From the NCBI GenBank assembly GCA_003427395.1, contig BFEA01000066.1:2678289-2735078 (forward strand): 56,790 nucleotides of DNA, written 5' to 3'. The notes below the pieces were generated by a model that was not told the origin of the DNA, did not search any database, and saw nothing but the letters and a program-made list of their open reading frames with translations. The position numbers were made by a program, and so were the translations under genes. The DNA comes from Chara braunii (lineage: Eukaryota > Streptophyta > Charophyceae > Charales > Characeae). Numbering within the stretch: the stretch's first letter is position 1; each line of letters opens with the position of its first letter. Shown piece after piece: positions 35,334 to 45,515 of this stretch.

Positions 35334-36117
35334 CGGGGTTCCCTGTAATGAAAGGCCGTCCTGTCCAGATTTGACAGGTAATTTACAAGGAAAACTCAGC
35401 TCATTCGATAACGCACACCAAAGGAGAGCAAGGAGGGGTGATACAACAGAGAGAGAAGATCAGAGAGGAGGAAGATACCTACCTGGGTGATTATGTTGGA
35501 TGTTTGGTTGCCTATGACATGCGCTGTTGTGCGCCGGTGACTCGGAACTCTTATTGCTCTTGCTATAGCTTGTTGGAATTCATAAGCTGCGCTATCAGGT
35601 CTTACTCTCTCTGGTCTTCGGTGTGGACTTCGTGTGAACTCGTTTATGCGTATGATGTGAATATGTGCGCTCATTGGTGTTGAGCTGGGAGGTTCATTGC
35701 ACACATGATTCAAAAGAATCAAAACTCATCAAAAAAATTCCAAGAAATAATAAAATTTTGGCCCCGAAATTAAAAAAATGAAAAGAGGAAAAAAACAAAA
35801 TAGTGAGTGGTCTCGCACTTTTTTTTTTTTTCCTTTTTTTTTTTGCAAAAAGCAAGTCACTTTATATTGCTCAAATATAACGGGCCGGTTTCCCACAATT
35901 CCACCCGGAGAACAAATCTGACAACATCAGTCAGTATAGCTTTATGCTTCAGAGGAGGGTAATAAACTAGGAACAACTCCAGTCGCACACGGACCTCTGT
36001 CCTAATGGCCTCGCTCTGAGCAAAGAAAAGGGAAAATAACAAGAATAACTTCCCGGCCCGCAAAGCCACACAAACCAAAGTTTAAGAAGTCCCTATTCTA
36101 TTCCCTATCCACTAAAC
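35334..36117. other. Non-coding spacer between C1 and C2
   Basis: 784 bp. I recognise no gene, RNA or transposon end. It contains A-rich and T-rich runs (35720-35845). The minus-strand 73-codon ORF at 35857-36078 has a hydrophobic start but no family that I know. The last four bases, AAAC, are the left target duplication of C2. Confidence 0.5.
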
Positions 36118-37156
36118 TGCAGTAACCCTGTTCAGAAGCAGCCTGGGGGCCAGAACTCAGCCCCAGGCAACGCAGACCTGAGTTGGTCTGCGCTGGGCTG
36201 TGTGACCAAGACACGCCCAGGCCTGAGTCTGTCACGTTTGGCTGTGTGACCGAACGCTGCACACAGGAAATTCGAGGGTCAAAGTCAACTGTAGAGTCAA
36301 AGGTACCGCACCCAGGCCCTTGGTTGGATACACTCACTTGTTGTGCGCAGGTACCGAGATAAGCATCCAGGCCGGAGGGAATTCGGTTTCAGACCAATCT
36401 GGGCCTTAGTTTGCATCGAAATCTGGATGGCTGAGGGTGGTAGTATCCGGGGCCCAGACCCCGAGTCAACGCTACATAAGCGCTGACTTTCCTGGCTTTG
36501 ACATTCATTCTGTCTTACATCGATGCTGTCTTCATGCGTTGACAGCGACTCTAACTCGACGCGGCGAAGCTGGCTGAGCGCTGGCTCTGTGCTGGCATTG
36601 TGTCTACGGCGACGTGCTGCTGGCCCAGCATGGTGGCTGGCTTGCACCTGTCTTCTTGCCATGCTGACGTGGCAGCTGCCATGCGCTGTCGCTGACATGG
36701 CTGCTGCCATGTGTACTACTGGTTGACGAGGCGAAGCTATGTGATTTGTGTTGTTGTTCTGATTATCGTCATTCAGGAGGAGATTAAAACTGTGGAGAGA
36801 TTGTGACTGTGGAGAGATCGTGGATACTTACCTAGTTGTCTTCATGTCGACATTGCTCCAGCATTGATGAGGGACTGATTAGACGTGCCACTTGGCACAT
36901 TGGGGTTACTTCAGATACTCGCTCAGATTATTGATTATCGAGGTGGTGATTGCAGAGGGACCCCAAAGAAGCAGTGGGCATTGTTTCTATCTTCCCCACT
37001 CTAAGTCTTTCCTCCCTCTCATCTACCTCGTTTGTGTATGTCTTCTCTTCTCTTGGGTATTTGGACACGAATACGATTATTGATAATCATCAGCTGGTTG
37101 ACACTCATTTGGACTTGCATTGTTGACAACTGTCTTCGCGATCTGGGTTTATTGCA
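36118..37156 (+). mobile_element. C2 5' LTR
   Basis: 1039 bp, TGCAGTAACC to TTATTGCA. It contains GCTGACGTGGCAGC (about 36663-36676) and CT-rich stretches. TACATAAGCGC near 36475 is a possible TATA region. Confidence 0.88.
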
Positions 37157-37159
37157 AAT

Positions 37160-37171
37160 TGGTATCAGAGC
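37160..37171 (+). other. C2 primer-binding site (tRNA-iMet type)
   Basis: TGGTATCAGAGC, three bases after the 5' LTR end, perfect for plant initiator tRNA-Met. Confidence 0.9.
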
Positions 37172-37802
37172 AGTTCTCCTGACGACGACGACATTCACAC
37201 GTGTGCACGCGCCGGGTGGCGCGCAGATAAGTGGGCATGCATACGTGTGCTGAGGTAGTGATGACCTGACAAGAAGTTACCGCCAGAATTGCTGACGTGG
37301 TAGAGACTTCACTGGCGAGAGAAGATTTTAACGTGGCTGCTGACGTGGCAGTAGGGACCGTGATCAAGAGTTACCGCGTGCCAGCCTAGATCGCGATACT
37401 GAAGTGGCATCGCGATCCCTTGTTGACGTGGCATATCATGTGCCGCGTCTGAAGACCTGGTTGTTGGTGATTGCTGACGTGGCATTCTCACGCTGCATTA
37501 GCAGCTTATGCACGACCAGGCCTGTTACAAAAGCTGACGTAGCCTTTGGGAAAGTCAGGACTGATTGCTGACATGGCAGGGAAGAAGTCATCACACCTGT
37601 CTTCTTGAGGTGTTGACTTCCTGCTGACGTGGCATCGGTCTCCATTGGCTGACGTGGCATTGTCCAATTGGCTGGAACGGCCTTTCTCTTTTTTTTTTAC
37701 GGAGCTTTTGATGATCGATCTCTCAAAGCCAAAGCAATCTAATATACTCGGAAAAAAGCAAAGGTCGTAGGCTCGCTAGCTAGAGAAAGATTAATCACTA
37801 TA

Positions 37803-38227
37803 ATGATATTTTTTTCTATTTTTTCAAGCATCGCTTTAGTTTCTGGCGTTATGGTTATACGTGTTAGAAAACCCAGTTCATTCCGTTTTATTTCTCATTT
37901 TAGTATTTTGTAATACTTCAGGTTTACTTGTGGTATTAGGTCTTGATTTTTTTGCTATGATTTTTTTTGTTGTTTATGTAGGAGCTATTGCTATTCTATT
38001 TTTATTTGTGGTTATGATGCTAAATATAAAGATAGCAGAAATTCACGAAAATGTATTACGTTATTTGCCTGTAGGTGGTATTATTGGACTTATCTTTTTG
38101 TTGGAAATTTTCTTAGTTGTAGATAATGATTACATTCAATATTACCAACAGAATTGAGTACAACTGTATTTCAATATACTGTTTATGATTCCAAAATACA
38201 AAGTTGGACGAATCTGGAAACTTTAGG
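37803..38227 (+). pseudogene. nad6: nad6 (mitochondrial NADH dehydrogenase subunit 6), nuclear copy
   Basis: The start MIFFSIFSSIALVSGVMVIR at 37803 is typical for plant mitochondrial nad6. A one-base insertion near 37868 in an A run shifts the frame, which continues as NPVHSVLFLILVFCNTSGLL, DFFAMIFFVVYVGAIAILFL and VVMMLNIKIAEIHENVLRYL. A one-base deletion near 38136 shifts it again, after which ILPTELSTT and [12 protein letters not shown] follow. At about 38227 the gene stops, with the last third missing, and rps12 sequence follows directly. The protein is normally a membrane subunit of respiratory complex I. Both frameshifts rule out function here. Confidence 0.9.
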
Positions 38228-38341
38228 ACACCAAAAAAACCCAACTCAGCTTTACGCAAAATAGCTAAAGTGAGATTAACCAATCGAAATGAGGTTATTG
38301 CATACATTCCGGGAAAAGGCCATAATTTACAAGAGCACTAA
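38228..38341 (+). pseudogene. rps12: rps12 (mitochondrial ribosomal protein S12), internal fragment
   Basis: It reads [20 protein letters not shown] and [17 protein letters not shown], the most conserved central part of organellar S12, and then a stop (TAA, 38339-38341) in sequence that is no longer rps12. The first 35-40 and the last 45 or so residues are missing. In-frame fusion with nad6 is accidental. A plastid origin is possible since plastid rps12 is similar, but the direct join to nad6 favours the mitochondrion. Confidence 0.8.
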
Positions 38342-38534
38342 AGGGATTGCCATCATAGTAGGAGCATCATGACATCTTTCGATGTCTCACTTAAAAGCAT
38401 TGGTTGGAGCAAGAAAAGTGAGAAAAAGTAAACGAAAAGAATAAAAAGAAGTCAAAAATTCAGAAAGATTTAAAAGCCAAAAAGCCAAATTACCACTTAT
38501 GGTATATTTAGTATAAGCAAGTTCTAAGATCACA

Positions 38535-38730
38535 TCCTTTTCTTTCTTTACTTAAATAAGACAATGAAAGTGATGGCCGAGAAATCGACTTTTCTAAATC
38601 TTTCCAATTTAAACCCATTGCAAGTAATAAAAGTAAAACGGGTATTTTACGTTTTTTGCTTAGACGTACCCAGATACGTCTTTTATTATCCATTTCTAAT
38701 TTTAATCTTCCTCCCCATTCAGAAAAAAAC
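38535..38730 (-). pseudogene. rpoB: rpoB (plastid RNA polymerase beta), fragment
   Basis: On the minus strand a 60-codon stretch reads GRLKLEMDNKRRIWVRLSKK, then RKIPVLLLLLAMGLNWKDLE and [12 protein letters not shown]. The LKLEMD...RIWVR...KIP...AMGL pattern is the one I know from plastid-encoded beta subunits. It is cut at both ends and fused on its N-terminal side to the retroelement leader. The assignment rests on pattern memory; the alternative would be another bacterial-type polymerase. Confidence 0.7.
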
Positions 38731-38837
38731 GATATCACGACACGACGCATGGAAGTGGCACGTGGGAAGGACGAAGCACACATTTGCTGACGTGGCATCC
38801 CTTTATTGATTGACTGGACATTAGTGCTGACGTGGCA

Positions 38838-39191
38838 GGATGTGCTATGTTAGCACTCTAGGGATGACACGTGGCAGGCAAGTAGCTGCCAAGTAAGAGA
38901 AGCACTCCGAAGACGACGTTGGTACGACTGCTTGAACGATTGACGAGACAGCTGTAGTGCCAGTTGTCAAGGAGGGTGCATCATCGCATTGACACCTGGA
39001 TGACTCAGCAGAAAGAAGAAGGGTGCTGACAAATTGTTTGTTGTTGGCATACTTACTTTGTCGTTTGCTGTGTTGTGGTGTGGTGCGTTCTTACTTGTGT
39101 GTTGTATCTGATCACACGGGCCTGATGTGGTACCTGTACACTCTCGAATAGGACGTCATCACACAAACAAAAGAACAACAATTAGTATAAG
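38838..39191. other. Rest of the C2 leader before B2
   Basis: No gene seen. One GACACGTGGCA site lies near 38864. The last four bases, TAAG, are the left target duplication of B2. Confidence 0.55.
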
Positions 39192-40187
39192 TGCAATCAG
39201 ACTTGCTTCCAGTCACACTTCACATGCATGCAAACAGGTTGCGCAGCACACTGGCATCAAGCGCCCACTCCAAACTCAAAGATATTGTAACCAAGAACGC
39301 AACTCAGATACAAGTTCATTTCAAATGGCTATGGCGGCACATCGCCTGTACAACTCTCTATTCATCACTTACTCAACACTACTGCTCGCACACAGGATCA
39401 CCCTGGATATCCCACACGCAACACACTGTACGCACGCACACTCACACATGCTACTCTCTCTCCTATCAGTTATGGCGGCTATGGCCGCTGCTACCCTATC
39501 GCTATGGCTAAGCTTCCTTCTCGCCCACTTCGTCTTAGGGCTTACTGCAGACCACCTCGCACAAGTCACTGTGGCAGCGCTTCCGCATGGCTTACGAGGG
39601 AATGAATGAATGGCTGGTCGCCGCCTCTCAATTTATACTTTTGTAGCTCGTTGGTCTGGCCCTTGCCCATGCCCGTGGTGGACACAGTCCCTCATGGTAC
39701 TTGCTTGACTGGACTGGGACTGACTGGACCGGTACCGCTGACTGCATGGGTTTGCACTGCCAACTCAAGGCAGTCGCACTGTGGACATGATGCAGATGGG
39801 CTCACCACTTGCCCGCTTGCCTCTGACTAAAACGTGAGGGAGCTTCGAAAGGCCACTTCCGGACCTTCCGGAAGTTTGTGGACTTGGCCTTTTGAGTATT
39901 GTAGCAGCTACGACCTTGACCTTTCAGGACTGTAGCAGCTACAACTTTGACCTTTCAAGATTCCTACAGCTACGACCTTTACAGGGCTGTGACTCCTACT
40001 CGACAGACCTACAGATCGAACCCCTACCACTACACAGACCTACGACAGACAACAACAACTATCAAAACACAGGTCACAGGATCAAACACTCTGGGTCGAC
40101 ACAGATACTGTACACAGGTAAAGTGAGGACTAGGGATCAAGCCCTGGGATCTACATTCGCTACTGCTAACAGGTGAAAACCGTTTCA
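39192..40187 (-). mobile_element. B2 3' LTR
   Basis: 996 bp, TGAAACGG (at 40187) to TGATTGCA (at 39192) on the minus strand. A GTAGCAGCTACGACCTTGACC unit of about 30 bp occurs three times at 39898-39980. The polypurine tract AGGTCGGTGGGAG (minus, 40188-40200) abuts it. Confidence 0.88.
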
Positions 40188-40200
40188 CTCCCACCGACCT

Positions 40201-40400
40201 GAATTCGAGGTCCTCCGAGAATAACTCAGTCGAAGGCAGGACCTTTACCTTTCTTACCTCTCTCGTAGGCTCTAACTACATCGGGAGTTGTTTCCAAAAG
40301 TTTTGTTCTAGTAAACCAGCGGTCGTCCTCGATTCTTGATAAGCAAACCGGACCTTATATTGTTTCTGTGGACGACCCCTGTAGGCGGCTTAGCTAGATC
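40201..40400 (-). pseudogene. B2 residual chromodomain-like tail
   Basis: After the deletion junction near 40383-40395 the minus strand reads GRPQKQYKVRFAYQE, the start of the chromodomain-like tail seen in B1 and C1, followed by a frameshifted remainder ending before the polypurine tract. Only the last 60 or so codons of pol are kept. Confidence 0.75.
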
Positions 40401-41092
40401 TGTGCACTCTTCCAGCAACTTGGCAATGGCGGGATCTATGGGCTTTTCCTCTTTAGGCTCAGTAACTGGCCTAACATAGGCTACAAAAACCTGTTCTTCT
40501 AGTTGCTCCTTCTTCACTAACGTCGCGAACGCAGGAGCGCCAAGGCAGCAATGTGCCAGGGAGTTGTCTACTCCTGACACATGAAACAGACGGGCAGTCT
40601 TGACCCTGCCTGACGGGCTAGGGAGCCTACACTCGTGCTCTCTCAAATGGAGTGTGGCCCCTGCTGCCTCTCCCCAGTCCATTCCTAGGACTATGTCAAA
40701 AGGAAGGCTGTCCTCTACGAGGAGAGTCAGGGAATAGAGAACTTTCTCCACCTTCCCATCTTTCTCTAGGCGAAAGTACGTCTGGACTCCCTCTACATGG
40801 GGTCTGCTAACTTCTGGACTTTTAGCCCTAACTTCAACTTCTGCAACGCCTTTCTACTGACATAGCTGCGCGTGGCCCCACTATCTACTAGGGCCCCTAC
40901 TCTACCTCTGAAAATCTCTACATCTACTAAAACTAGTTGTCCCTTACTCTCCTCCTTCATCTTGGCCCAGGCAGGCATTCTCTCCTTTAACTCATCGGCC
41001 ACGCCTGTGAAGGAAGTGCCTAGAGAGACTCTGACACAAGCAGTCTTTGGACAGCTATCTAGGCACTGACCTGCACCCTCTGCCATTGGCAC
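40383..41092 (-). pseudogene. B2 protease and start of reverse transcriptase
   Basis: The frame 40793-41092 has a complete active site, GALVDSGATRSYVS, the only canonical D-S-G among the elements here. A short deletion near 40795 shifts the frame; 40383-40751 continues with LPFDIVLGMDWGEA and the linker to the reverse transcriptase (FATLVKKEQLEEQVFVAYVR). It stops at PPTGVV, where B1 goes on for about 1100 more pol residues. The junction has a short match, GGTCGT, consistent with deletion between micro-homologies. Confidence 0.85.
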
Positions 41093-41223
41093 ATGTGGTG
41101 TGGGAGTTTCTTGCCGGCTCGCGCCCGCTTCCCCACATGGCCTTGTGGTAGGGGCGGTTGCTACCCCGACCGGCGGCTGCCTTTTGACCCCTGGTCAGTC
41201 GAACGGGCCTCTCTATACTTCGG

Positions 41224-43137
41224 ACAATATTTGATGATGTGGCCAGGGTCACCGCAATATATGCACCGCCCCTGATCCTCACGCTGTTGCCATAAACGCT
41301 GGTCCAGGCCCAAGTCTTCCCAAGGCCGACCCTGTGGCGCCACCCACCTCTCTAAGAGGGTGCCCTGTTTCCCCTATTCGGTGATCTATTCCCTCTATTG
41401 GGCGACCCATTCCCCGAACGGTTTTGCGGGGGACCTTGACCCCTTCCTCCCACTTGGCGGTTTCCTCATCTACCGCCAACCCCGTGATCGCTCTGGGAAC
41501 GGCCCCCTGAGGCCCAGCCCCCTTGGCCCTGGCCTCTGCCTCCTCCTTGCGGCCTTCCTCCAGCCGCGACAGCAGCGTAGGTCCTCCCTTGACTAATGCT
41601 ACTTTCCTCTTCCTCAAGCCCCCACTCAATCTACTCGTAGCGGACTTCGTCTACACCACTCTCGTCTAAGGTAAGGATCAAGCGATCCTTGGTCTTGACC
41701 TGCCGTGAGATGGTGCGACCTTTCCACTTTTTGCCTTTGTCTAGGTCCTTATGCCAAAAAGTGGAGATTGACATGAACCGCGTTTCAAAGGCTACCACTT
41801 CCCTGCTCAAAGCGTCGTAGGTCATGTTAGGCTGCTGACTCTTCTCAAAGAAATGCCCGCGCAGCTGTTCGGGCATCACACGATAGAAGAGGTTGACCAG
41901 TTGGGTCTCAGTGACCCCATGGTCCGAGACGGCGACTAGCTCGTCCATCACACCCTTGAGTGCTCTAGCACTCTTCCACTGACAAGAGTGGATGGTTTGG
42001 AATCTATCGAAGGCTTTGACACTGCGTGAGACATCTGCGAATCGTTCGCGCAATAACTTAAGGAAGTCAGTGAGGGGAGTGAACACAGAATAAGCGACTA
42101 AATCATCATTACAGTTGGCAGCACGACACAAGGAACGGGCGAAGCTTACTGCTTCGTCTCGGAGGGCATGAACGGCTATAAGAACATGCTCGTCCGGGGA
42201 GACCTTCTGCAGATGTACGTAAGTTTTGACATTGGCTTCCCAATCATCAAAATTATCCTCTTTCTTCCTGCTATAGGAGTCTGGGAACTTGACCTTGACA
42301 GCCTCCCTTCGGGGACGTGCTTCCTCCTGCTTGGGAGCAGCCAGTCTGGCGCCTTCTATGGCGCCCGTGCAATAACGCTCTGTGCCCTCTAGGCGGGCCT
42401 TCACCTCTGAGCCCACCTGCGTCGTTGATTCCCTTGCAAAGTCCCTGAGTCCCAGACGTAGAGAGCGCAAGGCAATGTTCTGACCTCTACCAAACAAATA
42501 TTGTTCTTCCTGGACCTGGGCTAGGCTCTCTATGTTTCTCGCCATGATCTCCATCTTCCCCAGAAGGTCCACCTGCATCGCCATCTGTGCTTTTTGCTTC
42601 TTTACCTCCTCCAATTCTTTCGCCGCCTCCATTCTCCTTTTCCTCTCCCTCGTCAGCAGGAACTTCCACTCCATCCTCTTCTCATATTCTATTGCCTGCT
42701 GCTTGAGTGGGTCTTCTTCTGCATCCCACTCTCTCATGGTCGCCTCTTGTTCTTCCCTGGGCACATACATTAGTGCCTCATCTTCTTCTCCCAGGGATAA
42801 ACCAGCAACCCACTCCGTAATCTTCTTCTCCATCTGATCTTCCTTTGTTCCACCGGATTCTACTCTTCCTCCTGTCCTTCGCCTTTCCAGTGGCTGTTCT
42901 TCTACCTCTCCCTCCTCTTCTACCGCCTTGAGCTGTTCTTCTTCTTCTTTCTTTAACCTCTCTTTTTCTCTGGTTATCTCCTCCTCGATCTTCTTCAACT
43001 TCGTCGCATGTTCTTCTATCAAGGCCTTCTTCTTGGCCTCCTCCTTCTCTCTTCTCTCTCCTTAGGATGGCGGCGGCCTTCGCATCCTGCTCTGCTGTGT
43101 AAGGGGAGGTGCTCGTTCCTGTACGCGTGTCAACCAT
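41224..43137 (-). pseudogene. B2 gag
   Basis: Start MVDTRTGTST at 43137, then a frameshift near 43060. The stretch 41631-43022 is open for 463 codons: a long charged coiled-coil region (EEHATKLKKIEEEITREKER to about residue 180), then the capsid core (VKVKFPDSYSRKKEDNFDDW, FARSLCRAANCNDD, FQTIHSCQWKSARALKGVMD). After a stop at 41631 a glycine and arginine-rich region follows in shifted frames and ends with the knuckle CIYCGDPGHIIKYC at 41224-41265. It is the least damaged gag of the B type in the window. Confidence 0.87.
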
Positions 43138-43740
43138 GGTGATAGACGCACAACCAAGAGACGGTTCCACTCCTCATCACTTAGACGTCCCCCCTGACCA
43201 ACTTACCTGAAACTGACTCAGTCTATGGACCACAAGATCCATATAGAACCGTGACAACTATGGTCTCTAGCCTGGACTCTAATACTACAGCCGTCACTAC
43301 AAGATTTGTTGCTGACCAGGAGGCATTTAAGGAGATCCCCCGTAACTCCTCAGGAATTCTTTAACGTCGCAAACAGGACGACGCGGTCAGCAGATCCTCT
43401 CAAGACTTAGACGGCCTGTTGTGCAGGCCCACAACTCGGATTTTGGGCCTACTGTGCCACACCGAGCAGCTCGCCGGTCAGTACCGGTCCGTGGGAGGGT
43501 TCTTGTCCTCCGGGACAGTCGAGTCGTCAGACACAGTCTTTAGCCCTACTCAGCCCGTGTGGGTTTGGTCAACAAGGCCCTATCCTTCATACACGGAGTC
43601 CTATCACCTGGGCAGAAGAGACTCGATGCAGAAAGAAGAGACATACAGACTCAGACTCGGCAAGTACCATAGGGTGAGTGCACATCCATAGGGCGAGGGG
43701 ATAGGCTAAGGGCTTGGCGAGATTATACCAACTCCAACTT

Positions 43741-43849
43741 GGTCAAAATCGTGGTCAACGGCTCCGGTCAATGCCTCAGTCAATGCTTGGTCAACGCGGT
43801 CACACCCCGGTCAACGCTCCGGTCAACCCTCTGGTCAACGCACAGTCAA
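43741..43849 (-). promoter_or_regulatory. Array of TTGACC (W-box-like) motifs
   Basis: GGTCAA, that is TTGACC on the minus strand, begins at 43741, 43753, 43766, 43789, 43809, 43821 and 43833, with AGTCAA at 43778 and 43844. Spacing is 10-23 bp. Several are followed by CGC or GCTCC, so a degenerate 12-bp tandem unit (GGTCAACGCTCC) may underlie it. TTGACC is the core bound by plant WRKY factors. Regulatory function is inference. Confidence 0.6.
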
Positions 43850-44196
43850 CCTCTAGGTCGGCTATGGCTGCCGGCACCTTCTTCCTCGCCAAACTCCCTT
43901 CTCTTCCTCCTCCACCTTTCTTCTTTCTCGCCCTTTTTCCTTCTTTTTTTTTTTTTTTTTTTTTTTTGTTCACCCCCATTGTCTGCCTTCCACTTCGTTG
44001 TCCCTCCTTCCTTCTTCCTCTCCGATCTCTCCTCCCTTCCCTACTTCACTTTCCTCTCTCCTCCGTGTCTCGAGCTCCGCGGCTATGGCCGCTACTTCGT
44101 CTTGGACCGCACAACCAATCTCGTATCACTCAACTCTCTCTCTCCGTGGTGATGTCTTCAGCGTCGGTGCGTAGCGAACCAATCTTGTATCACTCA

Positions 44197-44200
<4 letters not shown>

Positions 44201-44272
<72 letters not shown>
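44201..44272. repeat. (CT)n microsatellite in the B2 leader
   Basis: About 36 CT units without interruption. Confidence 0.95.
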
Positions 44273-44281
<9 letters not shown>

Positions 44282-44427
44282 GTCTTCCTTGCAGGTACGC
44301 AGCACCTTCTTCCGCAGCAAAGCTATGGCGGACTTCCCTCTTCAACGACGCTCCTCAACTATGGCGCCCTACGGCGCGCGTCTCTCTCCTGCTGCAACGG
44401 CGATGGCGCATGGGATAGCGGGTACCT

Positions 44428-44439
44428 GCTCCGATGCCA
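44428..44439 (-). other. B2 primer-binding site
   Basis: The minus strand reads TGGCATCGGAGC two bases inside the 5' LTR end. It differs from tRNA-iMet TGGTATCAGAGC at two positions and shares the G at position 8 with the B1-type site at 16488. Confidence 0.65.
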
Positions 44440-44440
44440 A

Positions 44441-45436
44441 TGCAATCAGACTCGCTTCCAGTCGCACTTCGCATGCATGCAAACAGGTTGCGCAGCACAC
44501 TGGCGTCAAGCGCCCACTCCAAACTCAGAGATATAGTAACCAAGAACGTAGCTCAGATACAAGTTCACTTCAAATGGCTATGGCGGCACATCGCCTGTAC
44601 AACTCTCTGTTCGTCACTTACTCAACACTGTTGTTCGCACACAGGACTACCCTGGATATCCTACACGCAACACATTGTATGCACGCACACTCACACACGC
44701 TACTCTCTCTCCTATCAGCTATGGCGGCTATGGTCGTTGCTACCCTATCGCTATGGCTAAGCTTCCTTCTCGCCCCACTTCGTCTTCGGGCTTACTGCAG
44801 ACCACCTCGCACAAGTCGCTGTGGCAGCGCTTCCGCATGGCTTACGCAGAAATGAATGAATGGCTGGTCGCTGCCTCTCAATTTATACTTTTGTAGCTTG
44901 TTGGTCTGGCCCTTGCCCATGCCCGTGGTGCACACAGTCCCTCATGGTATTTGCTTGACTGGACTGGGATTGACTGGACCGGTACCGCTGACTGCATGGG
45001 TTTGCACTGCCAACTCAAGGTAGTCGCACTACCGACGTAGTGCAGCTAGGCTCACCCCTTGCCCACTTGCCTCTGACTAAAACGTGAGGGAGCTTCGAAA
45101 GGCCACTTCCGGACCTTCCGGAAGTTTGTGGACTTGGCCTTTCGAGTACTGTAGCAGCTACGACCTTGACCATTCAAGATTGTAGCAGCTACGACCTTGA
45201 CCTTCAGGATTCCTACAGCTACGACCTCTACAGGGCAATGACTCCTACTCGACAGACCTAGAGATCGAGCCCCTACCACTACACAGACCTACGACAGACA
45301 ACGAAGACTATCAAAACACAGGTCACGGGTTCAAACACTCGGGGTCGACATATATACTGTACACAGGTAAAGTGAGGACTGGGGATCGATCCCTGGGATC
45401 TGCATTCGCTACTGCTAACAGGTGAAAACCGTTTCA
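44441..45436 (-). mobile_element. B2 5' LTR
   Basis: 996 bp, co-linear with 39192-40187. The right flank TAAG (45437-45440) equals the left flank of the 3' LTR. Confidence 0.88.
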
Positions 45437-45515
45437 TAAGTAGAGATCTGTTCCTTATTTCTCTTTGTTTTTCTGTTTCATTATTGCAAATATTTTCTCC
45501 AACCTAACGTCCAAG

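Larger units (their letters stand above)
37690..38735. other. Organellar DNA mosaic inserted in the C2 leader
   Basis: An AT-rich island of about 1.05 kb in GC-richer surroundings. It contains mitochondrial nad6 joined to a piece of rps12 and, in opposite orientation, a piece of plastid rpoB. The stretches at 37690-37800 and 38342-38530 have the same composition but I cannot assign them. The array of TGACGTGGCA motifs continues on both sides, so the island interrupts older leader sequence. Such mixed blocks are known to form when organelle DNA fragments are joined during repair of a nuclear break. Confidence 0.8.
37291..38837 (+). promoter_or_regulatory. Array of TGACGTGGCA motifs in the C2 leader
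   Basis: Exact TGACGTGGCA sites begin at 37341, 37424, 37475, 37625, 37650, 38788 and 38828. Close variants lie at 37292, 37535 and 37569, and a GACACGTGGCA site near 38864. Most are preceded by GC. The spacing is irregular (25-140 bp) and the DNA between is not repeated. The motif contains the ACGTGGC core bound by plant bZIP factors (G-box/C-box hybrid, ABRE-like). The organellar block splits the array. Function as enhancer sites is inference. Confidence 0.65.
43138..44427 (-). mobile_element. B2 leader with W-box array and CT repeat
   Basis: 1.29 kb, no gene. It contains the conserved hairpin box at 43337-43383, seven GGTCAA sites in 43741-43838 (TTGACC on the element strand), T-rich and CT-rich stretches and a (CT)n microsatellite at 44201-44272. 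Confidence 0.7.
39192..45436 (-). mobile_element. B2, internally deleted element nested in C2
   Basis: 6245 bp, minus strand. The LTRs 39192-40187 and 44441-45436 are both 996 bp and differ by scattered, mostly transition-type changes. TAAG on both sides (39188-39191 and 45437-45440) is a perfect 4-bp target duplication. It encodes gag and protease, but reverse transcriptase after its first segment, RNase H and nearly all of integrase are missing. It is therefore a non-autonomous derivative that would need proteins from a relative such as B1. Confidence 0.9.

Noticed and set aside
35857-36078. 73-codon minus-strand ORF with hydrophobic start
   Set aside because: No known family, ends near the C2 edge, and no other support; kept only as part of the spacer note.
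37803-38341. Functional nad6 or rps12 gene transfer to the nucleus
   Set aside because: Two frameshifts, a missing nad6 end, both rps12 ends missing, and no targeting sequence.
37291-38837. CRISPR-like array of short repeats
   Set aside because: The repeats are only 10 bp, irregularly spaced, and lie in a eukaryotic retroelement without any cas gene.
44126-44320. ORF with an arginine-glutamate repeat
   Set aside because: Translation of the CT microsatellite.
39192-45436. Very recent insertion of B2, because both LTRs are 996 bp
   Set aside because: Equal length hides many single-base differences visible in the first 100 bases, so it is not very young.
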